Source of the DNA: Salinivirgaceae bacterium
GTDB lineage: Bacteria > Bacteroidota > Bacteroidia > Bacteroidales > SZUA-534
Assembly: GCA_017645945.1 (NCBI GenBank)
Contig: JAGCNL010000068.1
Location: 1-59,818 of the forward strand
Direction: 5' to 3'
DNA: 59,818 nucleotides
Part shown: one piece after another, positions 42,518-51,003 of the stretch
Numbering within the stretch: the first letter of the stretch is position 1
Layout: each line of letters opens with the position of its first letter
Made by a program: the position numbers and the translations under genes
The notes under the pieces: model-generated
Told to the model about the DNA's origin: nothing
The model's input: the letters and a program-made list of their open reading frames with translations, nothing else
The model's database searches: none

Positions 42518-43555
42518 TTATGGCTTGTAATAAGGCATATTCTGTTTCCAATACAATTCTTCTTGCTCTTTCTTTTGTATAAATGGTTGATATATATCCA
42601 TAAACAATTGCGCATTTTCTTTTATCTCCATTCCGATAGAAATATACTCATCTATGGTTAAATCTTCATTAAGTTTTAGGAAAGTTTGCCCTAAAAACGA
42701 GACGGAAACAGATATTTTATTCATGATTTGTTGTGCTCTTTCAGAAGGGCAATCATAACCTATCAACTCCGATGCTATTTTGATGTTATATGGTACAGTT
42801 AAAGATTCTTCGCGGTCTTGTGGAAATGGTGTAAAAGTTATAAGATTCGTGTATTTTAAACCTCTTAACCGAAGTTTCTCTTCATAAGACCCCATTGCTG
42901 CAGATGGACGATGAATGTACCATTCTTTATTCAACGAATCACTTTTGTTTTGTAATAGGTCGTCTACGTATTTGTCAAATATATCAGTAGCATCAGGGTC
43001 ATGCATGCATAACATTGCATAGAAACGTTTGGATGTTATATTTTTCCCATCTTCAACCCATTGCCTATGATATTCTTTATATACAACCGGCCAATGAATG
43101 CGGCAAAGAACTTCTTCATAAACGTTAGGAATTACCACATTATAATGGGAATATAGATTTGATGAGAAATCAGAATATGCGGAATCAAGGTATGCTTGAT
43201 ACAAATCAGGTGTTGACATAATAGTGTCAAATGACAAGGAACAACTATTGTCACGAAGCCACTCTTTTATCCTGCGCATTTTTGCGTCATCGCTACCAAA
43301 CGAAGATTCAAGCAATGTTTCTATTTCATGTTGCCTATAGGATTTTTCATCAAGTAATTGCAACATGTACGGCTTTAATTCTTCATTAAAGTAGACATCT
43401 TTAAAATCTATATCACCGATGAAAATATTATCAATGATATCATAAATAACCTCGCCCTGTTTAATTCGTTGAAGTAAACTGTCAGATGTGATAGTTTCGG
43501 CTTGAACACTTATGCATAATAAAAGAAATAGTGCATTGAAAAATGTGCGTTTCAT
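42518..43555 (-). CDS. Secreted protein of unknown function
   Basis: A 345-residue protein with a signal peptide (KRTFFNALFLLLCISVQA). The mature protein is strongly alpha-helical with many acidic and aromatic residues and no known domain. AT-rich compared with its neighbours, and bordered by the relic described at 42417-42453, so probably inserted. Start chosen at MKRTFFNALF, seven codons inside the longest frame. Confidence 0.6.
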   Translation of the reverse strand: MKRTFFNALFLLLCISVQAETITSDSLLQRIKQGEVIYDIIDNIFIGDIDFKDVYFNEELKPYMLQLLDEKSYRQHEIETLLESSFGSDDAKMRRIKEWLRDNSCSLSFDTIMSTPDLYQAYLDSAYSDFSSNLYSHYNVVIPNVYEEVLCRIHWPVVYKEYHRQWVEDGKNITSKRFYAMLCMHDPDATDIFDKYVDDLLQNKSDSLNKEWYIHRPSAAMGSYEEKLRLRGLKYTNLITFTPFPQDREESLTVPYNIKIASELIGYDCPSERAQQIMNKISVSVSFLGQTFLKLNEDLTIDEYISIGMEIKENAQLFMDIYQPFIQKKEQEELYWKQNMPYYKP

Positions 43556-43676
43556 ATAAATACCATTTTCAACCAATTAAAGGAATCAATATGCTCTAGA
43601 CAAAACAAATTTAAAAACTTTCACAGTTTTTAAGACGCTTTGGCGGTACAATGGGTTGCTTCGGCAAAGCAAAATT

Positions 43677-44303
43677 TCACTTTATCGGATGCCTGATTAT
43701 CGTTTTCAGTTTATCAGGTGCGGTGCGGCGCGGGTCGGAAAGGTAGATTTCGTGGTGGCGGCGCACGTCGTCAATAGCAATTTGGTAACCCTGCGCTTTG
43801 GCAAAGTCGTTCATTAGTTGCACGGTGGCAGGCTCGTTGTCGTACGAGCCAAGATGCATACACTGCACGCAAAGCCCCTCCTCGTAGGTCAGAAACTCCG
43901 CTTTCGAGAAATCGCGTTTCTTTTTCGCCGTGGCTTCGGCAACAGCCCAATCAAAGTCGGCTTTGGTCACAAAATCGGGCAGACGAATTGCGGAAATCCA
44001 CTGAAAATCATTCTTATGCGCGTAGTCAATCCCAGCCACGCCTTCCTGCCACCAGAAACCCTCGAGCGGCGGCACCACGTACTCAAAGTAGCCGTCGATG
44101 CGGTGGCTGCCTTTGTAACTCATTTTCAGCGTGAAAGCAATGCCGTAAAGCAGTTCCAGCGCGGCCTTGTACTCACCGTCCTCGTCGTTCGGGTTGCCGC
44201 TTCCGCGAACAGCCACAAAGTTCATTGCGGGAATGGTGACAATGCAAGGTTTTGTGGGTGGAAGGTAAAACTCCTTGTACTCTTTCTTGTAATCGAATGC
44301 CAT
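43677..44303 (-). CDS. GyrI-like effector-binding domain protein
   Basis: A stand-alone GyrI-like (SHS2-fold) domain protein of 208 residues. The family binds small molecules and sometimes inhibits gyrase. Marks: IPAMNFVAVRGSGNPND, YKAALELLYGIAF, the conserved DFQWISAIRLPDFV and the C-terminal DPRRTAPDKLKT. Start at MAFDYKKEYKEF fits the family. It follows a MerR regulator with the same kind of effector domain, separated by a terminator-like hairpin. Confidence 0.85.
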   Translation of the reverse strand: MAFDYKKEYKEFYLPPTKPCIVTIPAMNFVAVRGSGNPNDEDGEYKAALELLYGIAFTLKMSYKGSHRIDGYFEYVVPPLEGFWWQEGVAGIDYAHKNDFQWISAIRLPDFVTKADFDWAVAEATAKKKRDFSKAEFLTYEEGLCVQCMHLGSYDNEPATVQLMNDFAKAQGYQIAIDDVRRHHEIYLSDPRRTAPDKLKTIIRHPIK

Positions 44304-44325
44304 AGCGGTATATCTGTTTAAAATT

Positions 44326-44361
44326 AAAAAATGTCCGCTCCGCACAAGGTGGGGCGGACAT
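44326..44361 (-). terminator. Hairpin with T-run between merR-type gene and GyrI-like gene
   Basis: ATGTCCGC and GCGGACAT pair across a 15-base loop and are followed on the minus strand by six T. It may partly end the regulator transcript, lowering expression of the following gene. Confidence 0.65.
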
Positions 44362-44371
44362 TCAGTAATGC

Positions 44372-45196
44372 TTATTCTATCGGTATTTGAATGATAGTCA
44401 GCCATTTCTCCGGGTCTTTCTGATTCCACGCGCCGTCGATGTAGCAGGTGCGCGGTTGCCCCGAAATCTTGTAGTTGTGCTCGTCGATGTAGCGGAACGC
44501 CTCAATAAACGATTCGTACAGGCGCTCATACGGTCCGATGTGCTTCATACACAGGGCTTGCGGAACTTCGGGCAACCTTTTGAATTTGATAATGGCACTG
44601 TCGGTACCCATTGCCTCAACTTGCTCGCAATACTCCACGTCGGCGTTGGTGGGGGTGTACTCCTTGTCGTGTTCTATGGTGAAGCAGTATCCCGGCGGTG
44701 GGCACTTGCAGCCGAGACGCTGCATTTCGGGACCAATAACATTCACGCAGAGCGGACCAAGTGCCGCATAGTCGGGGATTACCTCGCGATGACTTGCCAC
44801 AATGATTTCGGGCAATGTCTGAATACTAAATTTCTCCATTGTTTTAATTTGTTTGCGAGAGTCTCTCCATTCGAGCAGTTGGTTGCGGCGGGCAATCAGT
44901 TTTTTCAATTGCCGCTCTGTCTCCTTTATTTTTGCGTCCATTTGCCGAACGTCGGGTGTGAACGAATCGCCTTCGTACAAATCCCTGATTTCGTCAAGCG
45001 AGAATCCGAGCCGCTGCAGGTCGCGGATGGTTTGCAACTTCTGCATTTGGTCGATGCTGTAGTAGCGGTAACCAGTCCACTCGTCCACCTCGTCAGGCAG
45101 CAGCAGCCCCTTCAACTCATAATGACGCAAGGTTTTGACCGTGACCTGCATCAACTTTGAGAACTCTCCGATTTTTAACTTTGTTTTGTTACTCAT
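44372..45196 (-). CDS. MerR-family regulator with C-terminal GyrI-like effector domain
   Basis: A 274-residue transcription factor. Residues 6-75 are the MerR winged helix (KIGEFSKLMQVTVKTLRHYE, WTGYRYYSIDQMQKL). A dimerisation coiled coil spans about 80-120, and residues 125-274 form a GyrI-like effector domain, as in the BltR/BmrR multidrug regulators. Such proteins bend the promoter when a ligand binds. Its target may be the adjacent GyrI-like gene or itself. The ligand is unknown. Confidence 0.9.
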   Translation of the reverse strand: MSNKTKLKIGEFSKLMQVTVKTLRHYELKGLLLPDEVDEWTGYRYYSIDQMQKLQTIRDLQRLGFSLDEIRDLYEGDSFTPDVRQMDAKIKETERQLKKLIARRNQLLEWRDSRKQIKTMEKFSIQTLPEIIVASHREVIPDYAALGPLCVNVIGPEMQRLGCKCPPPGYCFTIEHDKEYTPTNADVEYCEQVEAMGTDSAIIKFKRLPEVPQALCMKHIGPYERLYESFIEAFRYIDEHNYKISGQPRTCYIDGAWNQKDPEKWLTIIQIPIE

Positions 45197-45452
45197 AATC
45201 GAACGATGTTTTGCTTAAGCGGCAGCAAAGTAAATGTATGCCCCAAGGGACGAGTCAAGAGAAAAATGCAACTTTTTTTGTCAGATGCGATTTTTTATCA
45301 GAACTGACTATAAATACCTCGTTTTGCACGCGGAAGGAAAACTCCTTGCCTTTTCATATTTATTTGCCTTTGCCAAAAATATGAAAACAGAAATGCAGAA
45401 AATATGCTTTTCAGAAAAGATTGTTCACAAATTTGCGTTGTGATAAAAAACG

Positions 45453-45731
45453 TCAAGACAAAATGAAAGCCTGTTTGAAAAGGCAGTGCGTGATGTTGTG
45501 CTTTGGCGCGCCTTCAAGGCCGATGAATTTGCAGAAATCCTTCAGGCAGACGGGCAGTCGGTTTATCTCGTCGGCCGTGCAAAGTCCCGCCGCTTGGGCA
45601 GTCCTGCCTTCACGTTCTTGCATTTCGGCTTTAAAATTCCGATAAATGTCTGATTCGCCGCAATTTAAAAATACGACCACGCCGCCAATGGCGACCAGAA
45701 TGATTGTGATTATGAGCATAAAACGTTTCAT
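45453..45731 (-). pseudogene. Truncated copy of the DUF6544-like gene
   Basis: The first 87 codons match the gene at 41527-42387 without indels over 263 bp (45469-45731 against 42125-42387), with identity roughly 85% by eye and highest near the break. It then ends in five foreign codons and a stop. It retains the membrane helix. Its ATG overlaps the stop of the GH35 gene (TAATG), so it could still be translated as a short membrane peptide. Confidence 0.7.
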
Positions 45732-47371
45732 TATTCGTAATCGTAGAGCGATATATGCAGGATTTTCCACTCGCCGCAGGATATTCGCGCGTGTCGGCCT
45801 TGGTGGTCTTGGTCACCGTTGTGGCGGCGCACAAAGTTTATCGCGCCCTGGTCGTCAATGGTCACTTCATCGACATTGAGAATGCCCTTGCGCGGACCTT
45901 TGAACAGACTGCCGTTTTGCGTCGGCTTGTCGTTGCCGCCTGCGGCTATGAAACCGTCTTCGCCAAGCACAAGTTGCTGCTCGTGAGCCTTTTCGTAGGC
46001 CGAAGCGAACGTCACCACAACGCCCGTTCCAGCCAGCAAATAGTGGTTCGGGGCCAGTTTCAAGAGTACGGCGCCGCCTTCGGGCCAGACAGAGCCGTCG
46101 GTGGCGCGCGGGTCCCAAGGCAGGGTGAAGTAGTGGCGGCAGGTTATCACCATATCGTTGTCGGTAATGACGCGCTCTTTGTCGTCGGCGTCGAACAGCA
46201 GGCCGTAAGATTGCAGCGGCTTGATTTTGGTTTGCCGATTTCGAATTTGCTTTAGTAGTTTGTAGGCTTCGGTAACGCTTTGTGTCTCAGCGGGCAGCGC
46301 CTGGTCAATGGCGAAGGGTGAGAAGCCAATGGCGCCGTGCTGGCCGAAAGCGTACATCGCCCTTGCGCCGCTGTTCTCGCAGCATCGGCTTTCGGGGATA
46401 AACAGCGGATTGCCAGGCAGCGCGTACTGGTCGGCCCAGTCCTTGAATCCAGTGTCGTAAATGTCGGGGGCTATGCAGAGCAGTTGCGGCGCGCCCGCCC
46501 GCCAAATATCGATAAGGTGAGCCAGCGGTCCTGCCGACGGATATTGCCCAGGCAGGCGTCCGCGGCTGTTCATTGCGGCGTTCACGTAGAGCGGAATGTT
46601 GGTGTACTGCCTTGCTGTCTCGCAAAGGCGGCCAACATATCGGGCGTAGTTGTAGGCCATAAAAATCTCGTCGGTAAATATGTCATTTCCAAACACTTCG
46701 GTCCAACTGTGGCCGTTGGTGTTGAACCGATTTTTGAGCCAGGGGTGAAGTGTGCTGGTGTTGTTTTTCAAGTAGTCCATCAATTCCTGCGGAACGCCTT
46801 TGTTATAAACTTCGTCTGCCAACGGTGAGTGGTCGCGGGCATCTTCGAGCATACCAATCTCATTCTCAACCTGCACCATCGTCACCACATCGGCGGCCGT
46901 CTGGCTGATATGCTTCATCAACTCGCCAAAGGCCTTGTTGTCGGCTTTGAACACGTTTTCCGAAAAGCAACTTGCTATCTCGAGTGGCTTGCCGCTGGCT
47001 GTCCGCGCCCGCGGAAACTGCCTGGTGTCGGTCTTGAACCACGACGGGGCGTAGCACGACATTGAGTTTTTCCAGGCCCCGAACCACAGAAACACCACTT
47101 TGAGTTGCAGTTGCCGCGCCTGCTCAACGGTGCGGTCGATAAGCGTGAAGTTGAACTGGCCAGGCGAAGGTTCCATCATTTCCCAATAGGCGGGCACCAG
47201 CACCGTGTTCAGCCCCAGGGCCTTCATCCGCGGCATCACATCGTCAATGTCGGCGACGCAGGTTGCGGCCGAATTGCTCAACTCGCCGCCCAAAATGAAC
47301 AAGTCGCTCTGAGCCGCCGCCGTCAGTGCGGTCAGCCCTGCAAAAATCGAGAGAAATATCCTTTTCATCAT
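45731..47371 (-). CDS. Secreted GH35-like beta-galactosidase (DUF5597 type)
   Basis: A 546-residue (beta/alpha)8 hydrolase. Signal peptide KRIFLSIFAGLTALTAAAQ; acid/base E171 (VQVENEIG) and nucleophile E327 (FIPESR). An extra beta domain follows residue 400. Fits the GH35 branch that carries DUF5597, thought to act on beta-galactosides of plant or host glycans. Two adjacent start codons (MMKRIF) exist; the first is used. Long upstream frame is glycine-rich antisense of the next gene and is not used. Follows the beta-helix lipoprotein gene by 53 bp and is likely co-transcribed. Confidence 0.85.
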   Translation of the reverse strand: MMKRIFLSIFAGLTALTAAAQSDLFILGGELSNSAATCVADIDDVMPRMKALGLNTVLVPAYWEMMEPSPGQFNFTLIDRTVEQARQLQLKVVFLWFGAWKNSMSCYAPSWFKTDTRQFPRARTASGKPLEIASCFSENVFKADNKAFGELMKHISQTAADVVTMVQVENEIGMLEDARDHSPLADEVYNKGVPQELMDYLKNNTSTLHPWLKNRFNTNGHSWTEVFGNDIFTDEIFMAYNYARYVGRLCETARQYTNIPLYVNAAMNSRGRLPGQYPSAGPLAHLIDIWRAGAPQLLCIAPDIYDTGFKDWADQYALPGNPLFIPESRCCENSGARAMYAFGQHGAIGFSPFAIDQALPAETQSVTEAYKLLKQIRNRQTKIKPLQSYGLLFDADDKERVITDNDMVITCRHYFTLPWDPRATDGSVWPEGGAVLLKLAPNHYLLAGTGVVVTFASAYEKAHEQQLVLGEDGFIAAGGNDKPTQNGSLFKGPRKGILNVDEVTIDDQGAINFVRRHNGDQDHQGRHARISCGEWKILHISLYDYE

Positions 47372-47424
47372 CCTTAACTGTTTTGTCAAAAATATGAAAA
47401 ATTGTTTTCCGCCCGCAATGCCGA

Positions 47425-49179
47425 TTACCAACCGCCAGGTCGTCCGCCGCCGCCAGGGCCGCCGAATCCGCCGCCGTTGCCGCCCGAGTATGACGACAGC
47501 GACACTTCGGAACCTTCGCTCGCCGAGCCGCCGACAACAAACATTCCGTTGAACAGGCTCGTACCGCCCGTCACCGACGCGCCGCTCACGAGTGTCGGTT
47601 TTTCGGCGCCCGACACAACCAGCGGTGTGCCGCCGCTCGCAGGCGTTTTGAAGGCCACCACATTGTCGCCAACTGTTAGCGAGTACCAGGTGTTGCTGTT
47701 CCACGACGCGGCCTGATAGCAGCTCTGCGTGAGGCTTGCGCCCGATTCCAGTCCGCCAATGGCCACAATTGTGCCGCCCGAAACATAGAGTTTGCAGCCG
47801 CCTTCGGTGTTGGCGTCGATTGCCAGTTCGGGCGCCGAGGTGCCGATTGCATAAATGGTGCCACCTTTAATGTAGAAATTGCCGTTGGCGTCGAGGCCGT
47901 CGTTCTTAACGGCGTATCCACACATATATCCGCCTTCAATGGTGAATGTTCCTGCCGAGTTTATTGCGTCGTCGGCTGCCGAATAGCAGTAAACTTCGCC
48001 GTCAGTGACAATTATGTTTCCTTTCGACTCAATGCCCTCATTTGCAACGCAATTCACCACTACCGAGCCGCCCGAGAAGAATATGTTGCCGTCGAATTTT
48101 ATGCCTTTGGCCGATACGCTGTTTGAGCTGTTGTTGCTCCTTCCGAACGGATTCGACGACGATTGTCCATAATTGGAACCTTTCACCGTAACTTTCACAT
48201 TTCCACCATTAAAACAGGCTGTCAAATCACCGCTTATGCCTTTGCCGCCAGTTCCCGTATTGGTGATATCGAGTGAGCCTCCGTTAATTTCGAACAGACA
48301 ATCGGCTTTTATGCCCGATGTGCCTTTATAATCGGCTTCCTCGCTGTCGTATGCGGCTGAACCTGAAATATTTATTACCGTTTCGCCACCGTTGATGCAC
48401 ACAAGCGAGTCGGCGGTTATGCCTTTCTTCATATTGGCCGACACGCTGACGTTGATTGTTCCGTTCGATATTATGACAGCCTCTTTTCCGCGAATGCCGT
48501 GTCCCGCGCTTGAATTAACACTAACAATTTGCGACTCAACAAAATGCACGTAATCGTCGCTTGTTATTCCCGATTTGCCCTGCGCTGTCACTTCCAACGT
48601 TCCGTCACCGCTGAAAACGAGCTGTCCCTCACTGAAAATGACGGCTTTCTCGTCCTCTCCGTCAGGTGTTGAGGTGTACGAAGTGGCGTCTTTCAGTTTG
48701 TTCGTTCCCTTCACCACCACAAAGCACCGTTTCTTGCCTTGATTATTGATTGCAGCGCCCCGTGTGCTTGTCAGGTCGAGACCGTTGAGCACAATCGCCT
48801 GTTTTTTAGAACTATACAGTTTCAGCGAGCCGTCCGCCGCCGTTCCCGAAAGTTCGTAAATCACCTTCTCGTCGGTGGTGTTGTTCACCGTTACGTGGTT
48901 GCCGCTGACAGCCACAATGCCGTTCTCGTCACCCGAAACCTGCGCGTCGCCGTCGGCATACACTATTTTAATGGTGCGGTCGAAATTTGTTTCCGAAATG
49001 TTGTCTTCGGTCAAAGTCGATTCGTCAAACGAAGGCGCCACCGTGGTTGTGTCGGTGCTGGCGGTCGATTCGTTGTTGTTTGGCACGATATCGTCCGTGA
49101 AATCGTCTTTCGAGCAGCTTCCGCAGCTTATCAGCAGTATCGCGAAAGCGAAATAACCTTTTCCAATTATCTTTTTCAT
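47425..49179 (-). CDS. Cthe_2159-type carbohydrate-binding beta-helix lipoprotein
   Basis: A 584-residue lipoprotein (lipobox LISC, C19). After a Ser/Thr/Asp-rich linker come beta-helical repeats of the Cthe_2159 type: NNTTDEKVIYELSGTAADGS, DDAINSAGTFTIEGGYM, NDGLDANGNFYIKGGTIYA, and several KGI(S/T) turns. The known family member binds acidic polysaccharides such as pectin with calcium. The last 30 residues are glycine-rich (GGFGGPGGGGRPGGW). Divergent from a membrane LytTR regulator that likely controls it. Confidence 0.82.
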   Translation of the reverse strand: MKKIIGKGYFAFAILLISCGSCSKDDFTDDIVPNNNESTASTDTTTVAPSFDESTLTEDNISETNFDRTIKIVYADGDAQVSGDENGIVAVSGNHVTVNNTTDEKVIYELSGTAADGSLKLYSSKKQAIVLNGLDLTSTRGAAINNQGKKRCFVVVKGTNKLKDATSYTSTPDGEDEKAVIFSEGQLVFSGDGTLEVTAQGKSGITSDDYVHFVESQIVSVNSSAGHGIRGKEAVIISNGTINVSVSANMKKGITADSLVCINGGETVINISGSAAYDSEEADYKGTSGIKADCLFEINGGSLDITNTGTGGKGISGDLTACFNGGNVKVTVKGSNYGQSSSNPFGRSNNSSNSVSAKGIKFDGNIFFSGGSVVVNCVANEGIESKGNIIVTDGEVYCYSAADDAINSAGTFTIEGGYMCGYAVKNDGLDANGNFYIKGGTIYAIGTSAPELAIDANTEGGCKLYVSGGTIVAIGGLESGASLTQSCYQAASWNSNTWYSLTVGDNVVAFKTPASGGTPLVVSGAEKPTLVSGASVTGGTSLFNGMFVVGGSASEGSEVSLSSYSGGNGGGFGGPGGGGRPGGW

Positions 49180-49238
49180 AACTCAAATTTTTAAAACCGA
49201 CGCTAAAGTACGGTCGCGGTTCGTCGGGTACAACTTTA

Positions 49239-49268
49239 TTCAACAAACACCGCTTTTTCTTCAACAAA
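49239..49268. promoter_or_regulatory. Candidate LytTR operator: TTCAACAAA direct repeat, 21-bp spacing
   Basis: Two copies of TTCAACAAA (complement TTTGTTGAA) begin 21 bp apart, that is two helical turns, in the 128-bp space between the lipoprotein gene and the LytTR gene. LytTR proteins typically bind pairs of about 9-bp direct repeats with 12-13 bp between them and a GTT core, which fits. No binding data are available. Confidence 0.5.
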
Positions 49269-49294
49269 ACGGCTTCGTCCGAGCCAAAATCCTA

Positions 49295-49302
49295 TATCTT
49301 TG
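49295..49302 (+). promoter_or_regulatory. -7 box close to the LytTR start
   Basis: TATCTTTG matches TAnnTTTG, but ends five bases before the ATG. Either the mRNA is leaderless or the match is by chance. Confidence 0.35.
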
Positions 49303-49307
49303 CCATT

Positions 49308-50243
49308 ATGGAAACGGCACAAACAGGACTATTCAACTACTTGTTACAGTTTGTGATACAGATTTTACCCTATCTGTTTTTGCTCTTGCTGCACCATTTC
49401 CTTCTTGCCCCGCTTTTCTTCCGCCGAAAACTGATTGTTTACATACCCGTAACGTTGGTTTTGCTTGTCGGTTTCGGGTTTTATTGTTTCAATTTCGGTA
49501 ATCCGATAAGTTTTCCGCAAGGCCGTCCAGGGCAGTTCCAAGGGCCGCCGCCGATGATGCAGGAAGGGTTCACTCCACCGCCAATGCCGCAGAACGACCG
49601 TCCGCCCGTTGGGGGAATGGTTCCGCCGTTCGATACCGTTGCGCCGCACTTCGACAGTATGACGCCGCCTCCAATGAACGAAATGCCTCCGTTTGGGGCA
49701 CCGCCACAAATAATGCCCGACGGCGGACACCGCCCAATGCGCCCCGAAACAATGAAACTACTTATCGCACTGTTGCTTATCGGTGTGGATTTGGGACTTA
49801 TGGCTTACGTCAAGAATATTCGTGCAGAGAAACAGGTTCAGGCGCTTAAGGCTGAAAATCAGAAGAATCAGGAGGCGATTGAAGAATTGCACCGAAACGC
49901 GGCCAATATCCGCAAGGCTGAAAACGAACTAATCTTCAAGACTGATTATAAGCAAGTTCGCGTCAAGCCCGACAATATTCTTTACATTGAGGGAATGGGC
50001 GAGTATCTGAAGATTTTCCAGCAGGGAGCCGCTACGCCATTGGTGGTGCTGATGAGTATGAAGCGCATTCTGGAGCAGCTTCCCGACGACCGTTTCGCCC
50101 GCGTCCACAAGTCGTACATTGTGAACTTGAACCGCATTGCCAACAGCAGCCGCACCCAAGTCACAATGGAGAACAACACCACAATTCCCATAGGCGAGTC
50201 GTACCGTGTGGCGGTTTCGGAGCGGCTCAAAGGGAAGGTGTAG
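49308..50243 (+). CDS. Membrane-integrated LytTR transcription regulator with Pro/Met-rich loop
   Basis: A 311-residue one-component regulator. Hydrophobic helices at about 11-36 and 42-62 are followed by a loop of about 85 residues very rich in Pro, Met and Gly (GPPPMMQEGFTPPPMP and similar). A third helix spans 150-168 and a coiled coil 172-206. A LytTR DNA-binding domain fills 208-309 (YIEGMGEYLKIF, FARVHKSYIVNLNRI). There is no receiver or kinase domain. Divergent from the beta-helix lipoprotein/GH35 operon, which it probably controls. The loop probably faces the periplasm and may be the sensor; this is inference. Confidence 0.85.
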   Translation: METAQTGLFNYLLQFVIQILPYLFLLLLHHFLLAPLFFRRKLIVYIPVTLVLLVGFGFYCFNFGNPISFPQGRPGQFQGPPPMMQEGFTPPPMPQNDRPPVGGMVPPFDTVAPHFDSMTPPPMNEMPPFGAPPQIMPDGGHRPMRPETMKLLIALLLIGVDLGLMAYVKNIRAEKQVQALKAENQKNQEAIEELHRNAANIRKAENELIFKTDYKQVRVKPDNILYIEGMGEYLKIFQQGAATPLVVLMSMKRILEQLPDDRFARVHKSYIVNLNRIANSSRTQVTMENNTTIPIGESYRVAVSERLKGKV

Positions 50244-50268
50244 TGGGTATTAAATATCTGTTATAAAA

Positions 50269-50625
50269 TTATTTATTTCGATTCGACGTTGCAACGGGAA
50301 GCGCATTCCTTCCTGCGTCAGTCATAAGACCGCGTTCCTCCAAATCGCGACAGCGCTGTATGTTGAGTTCAGTCCAGTGGCTTCCTTTCCGTCGTGGCGA
50401 AAGCCTTTGCGCCAACCTTCCGTCGCTTATGCGTTTGGTTGTCGAGTCAATCCAGCCGAAGCATAGCGCTTCCTCCACCACATCAAGGTAGGGGATGGCG
50501 TCGGGGCGGGTGGTCTTGCTTCTGTTGCAGGTCACCCAGCAGTGAGAAGCGCTTGAGTGGTTAGCCTCCAGCCATTCGCGCAGTTGCGCCCGATTGCCGT
50601 AATCAAGCAGGAAGTCTATCTCCAT
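50269..50625 (-). CDS. YdeI/OmpD-associated-family protein, short form
   Basis: A 118-residue protein with the conserved core of the YdeI family: REWLEANHSSASHCWV, ALCFGWIDS, SPRRKGSHWTELNIQR, DLEERGLMTDAG. The usual protein is about 190 residues with a second half containing further helices; this copy stops soon after the core, with a basic tail. It could be a natural short form or a truncated gene. The function is unknown. Confidence 0.7.
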   Translation of the reverse strand: MEIDFLLDYGNRAQLREWLEANHSSASHCWVTCNRSKTTRPDAIPYLDVVEEALCFGWIDSTTKRISDGRLAQRLSPRRKGSHWTELNIQRCRDLEERGLMTDAGRNALPVATSNRNK

Positions 50626-50647
50626 TTGGCTGACTATGAACGTCTTT

Positions 50648-50983
50648 TTATTTTGCTTTCAAGTTTTTCAACGCGTCGGCATTGTTTCCGATAACCACGG
50701 CAACTTTCTCACACTGTTCCATTTGCGCGCAGTCGCCGCAGGTTGATACGCTTTTCTTCATTGCGCATTGGCGTATGGCGCAGAGAGTGTCGCAATAGTA
50801 GGTTTTAACTCCATTGGTACGGCAACCCTCGCAGTTGATATGTTCAGGCAGAATGGTGACGTTGTTCAGTTCCGACCACAGTTTGGCGGTTTTCTCGCGC
50901 AACGCTTGGTCGTTGTTTTTGGTGGCGATGTAAGCATCGCATTTCTCGCAGTCAAGGCCGCAGTAGGCAATCATTGTGTTCAT
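50648..50983 (-). CDS. DUF3795 cysteine-rich protein
   Basis: A 111-residue protein with the DUF3795 pattern: YCGLDCEKCDAYIA at the start, CEGCRTNG, CDTLCAIRQCA and CGDCAQMEQC. The many Cys pairs suggest metal or iron-sulfur binding. Its role is unknown. Part of a run of short minus-strand genes with YdeI and GNAT proteins, 20-23 bp apart, probably one operon. Confidence 0.85.
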   Translation of the reverse strand: MNTMIAYCGLDCEKCDAYIATKNNDQALREKTAKLWSELNNVTILPEHINCEGCRTNGVKTYYCDTLCAIRQCAMKKSVSTCGDCAQMEQCEKVAVVIGNNADALKNLKAK

Positions 50984-51003
50984 CTTCTCAATTTATTTGT
51001 TTT

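Noticed and set aside
47372..47704. A long N-terminal extension of the GH35 gene
   Set aside because: It is Arg/Gly-rich read-through of the antisense of the lipoprotein gene end; a perfect signal peptide starts at MMKRIF.
50269..50625. The YdeI-like gene as a pseudogene
   Set aside because: It is shorter than the family but has no frameshift or remains of the missing half, so a natural short form cannot be excluded.
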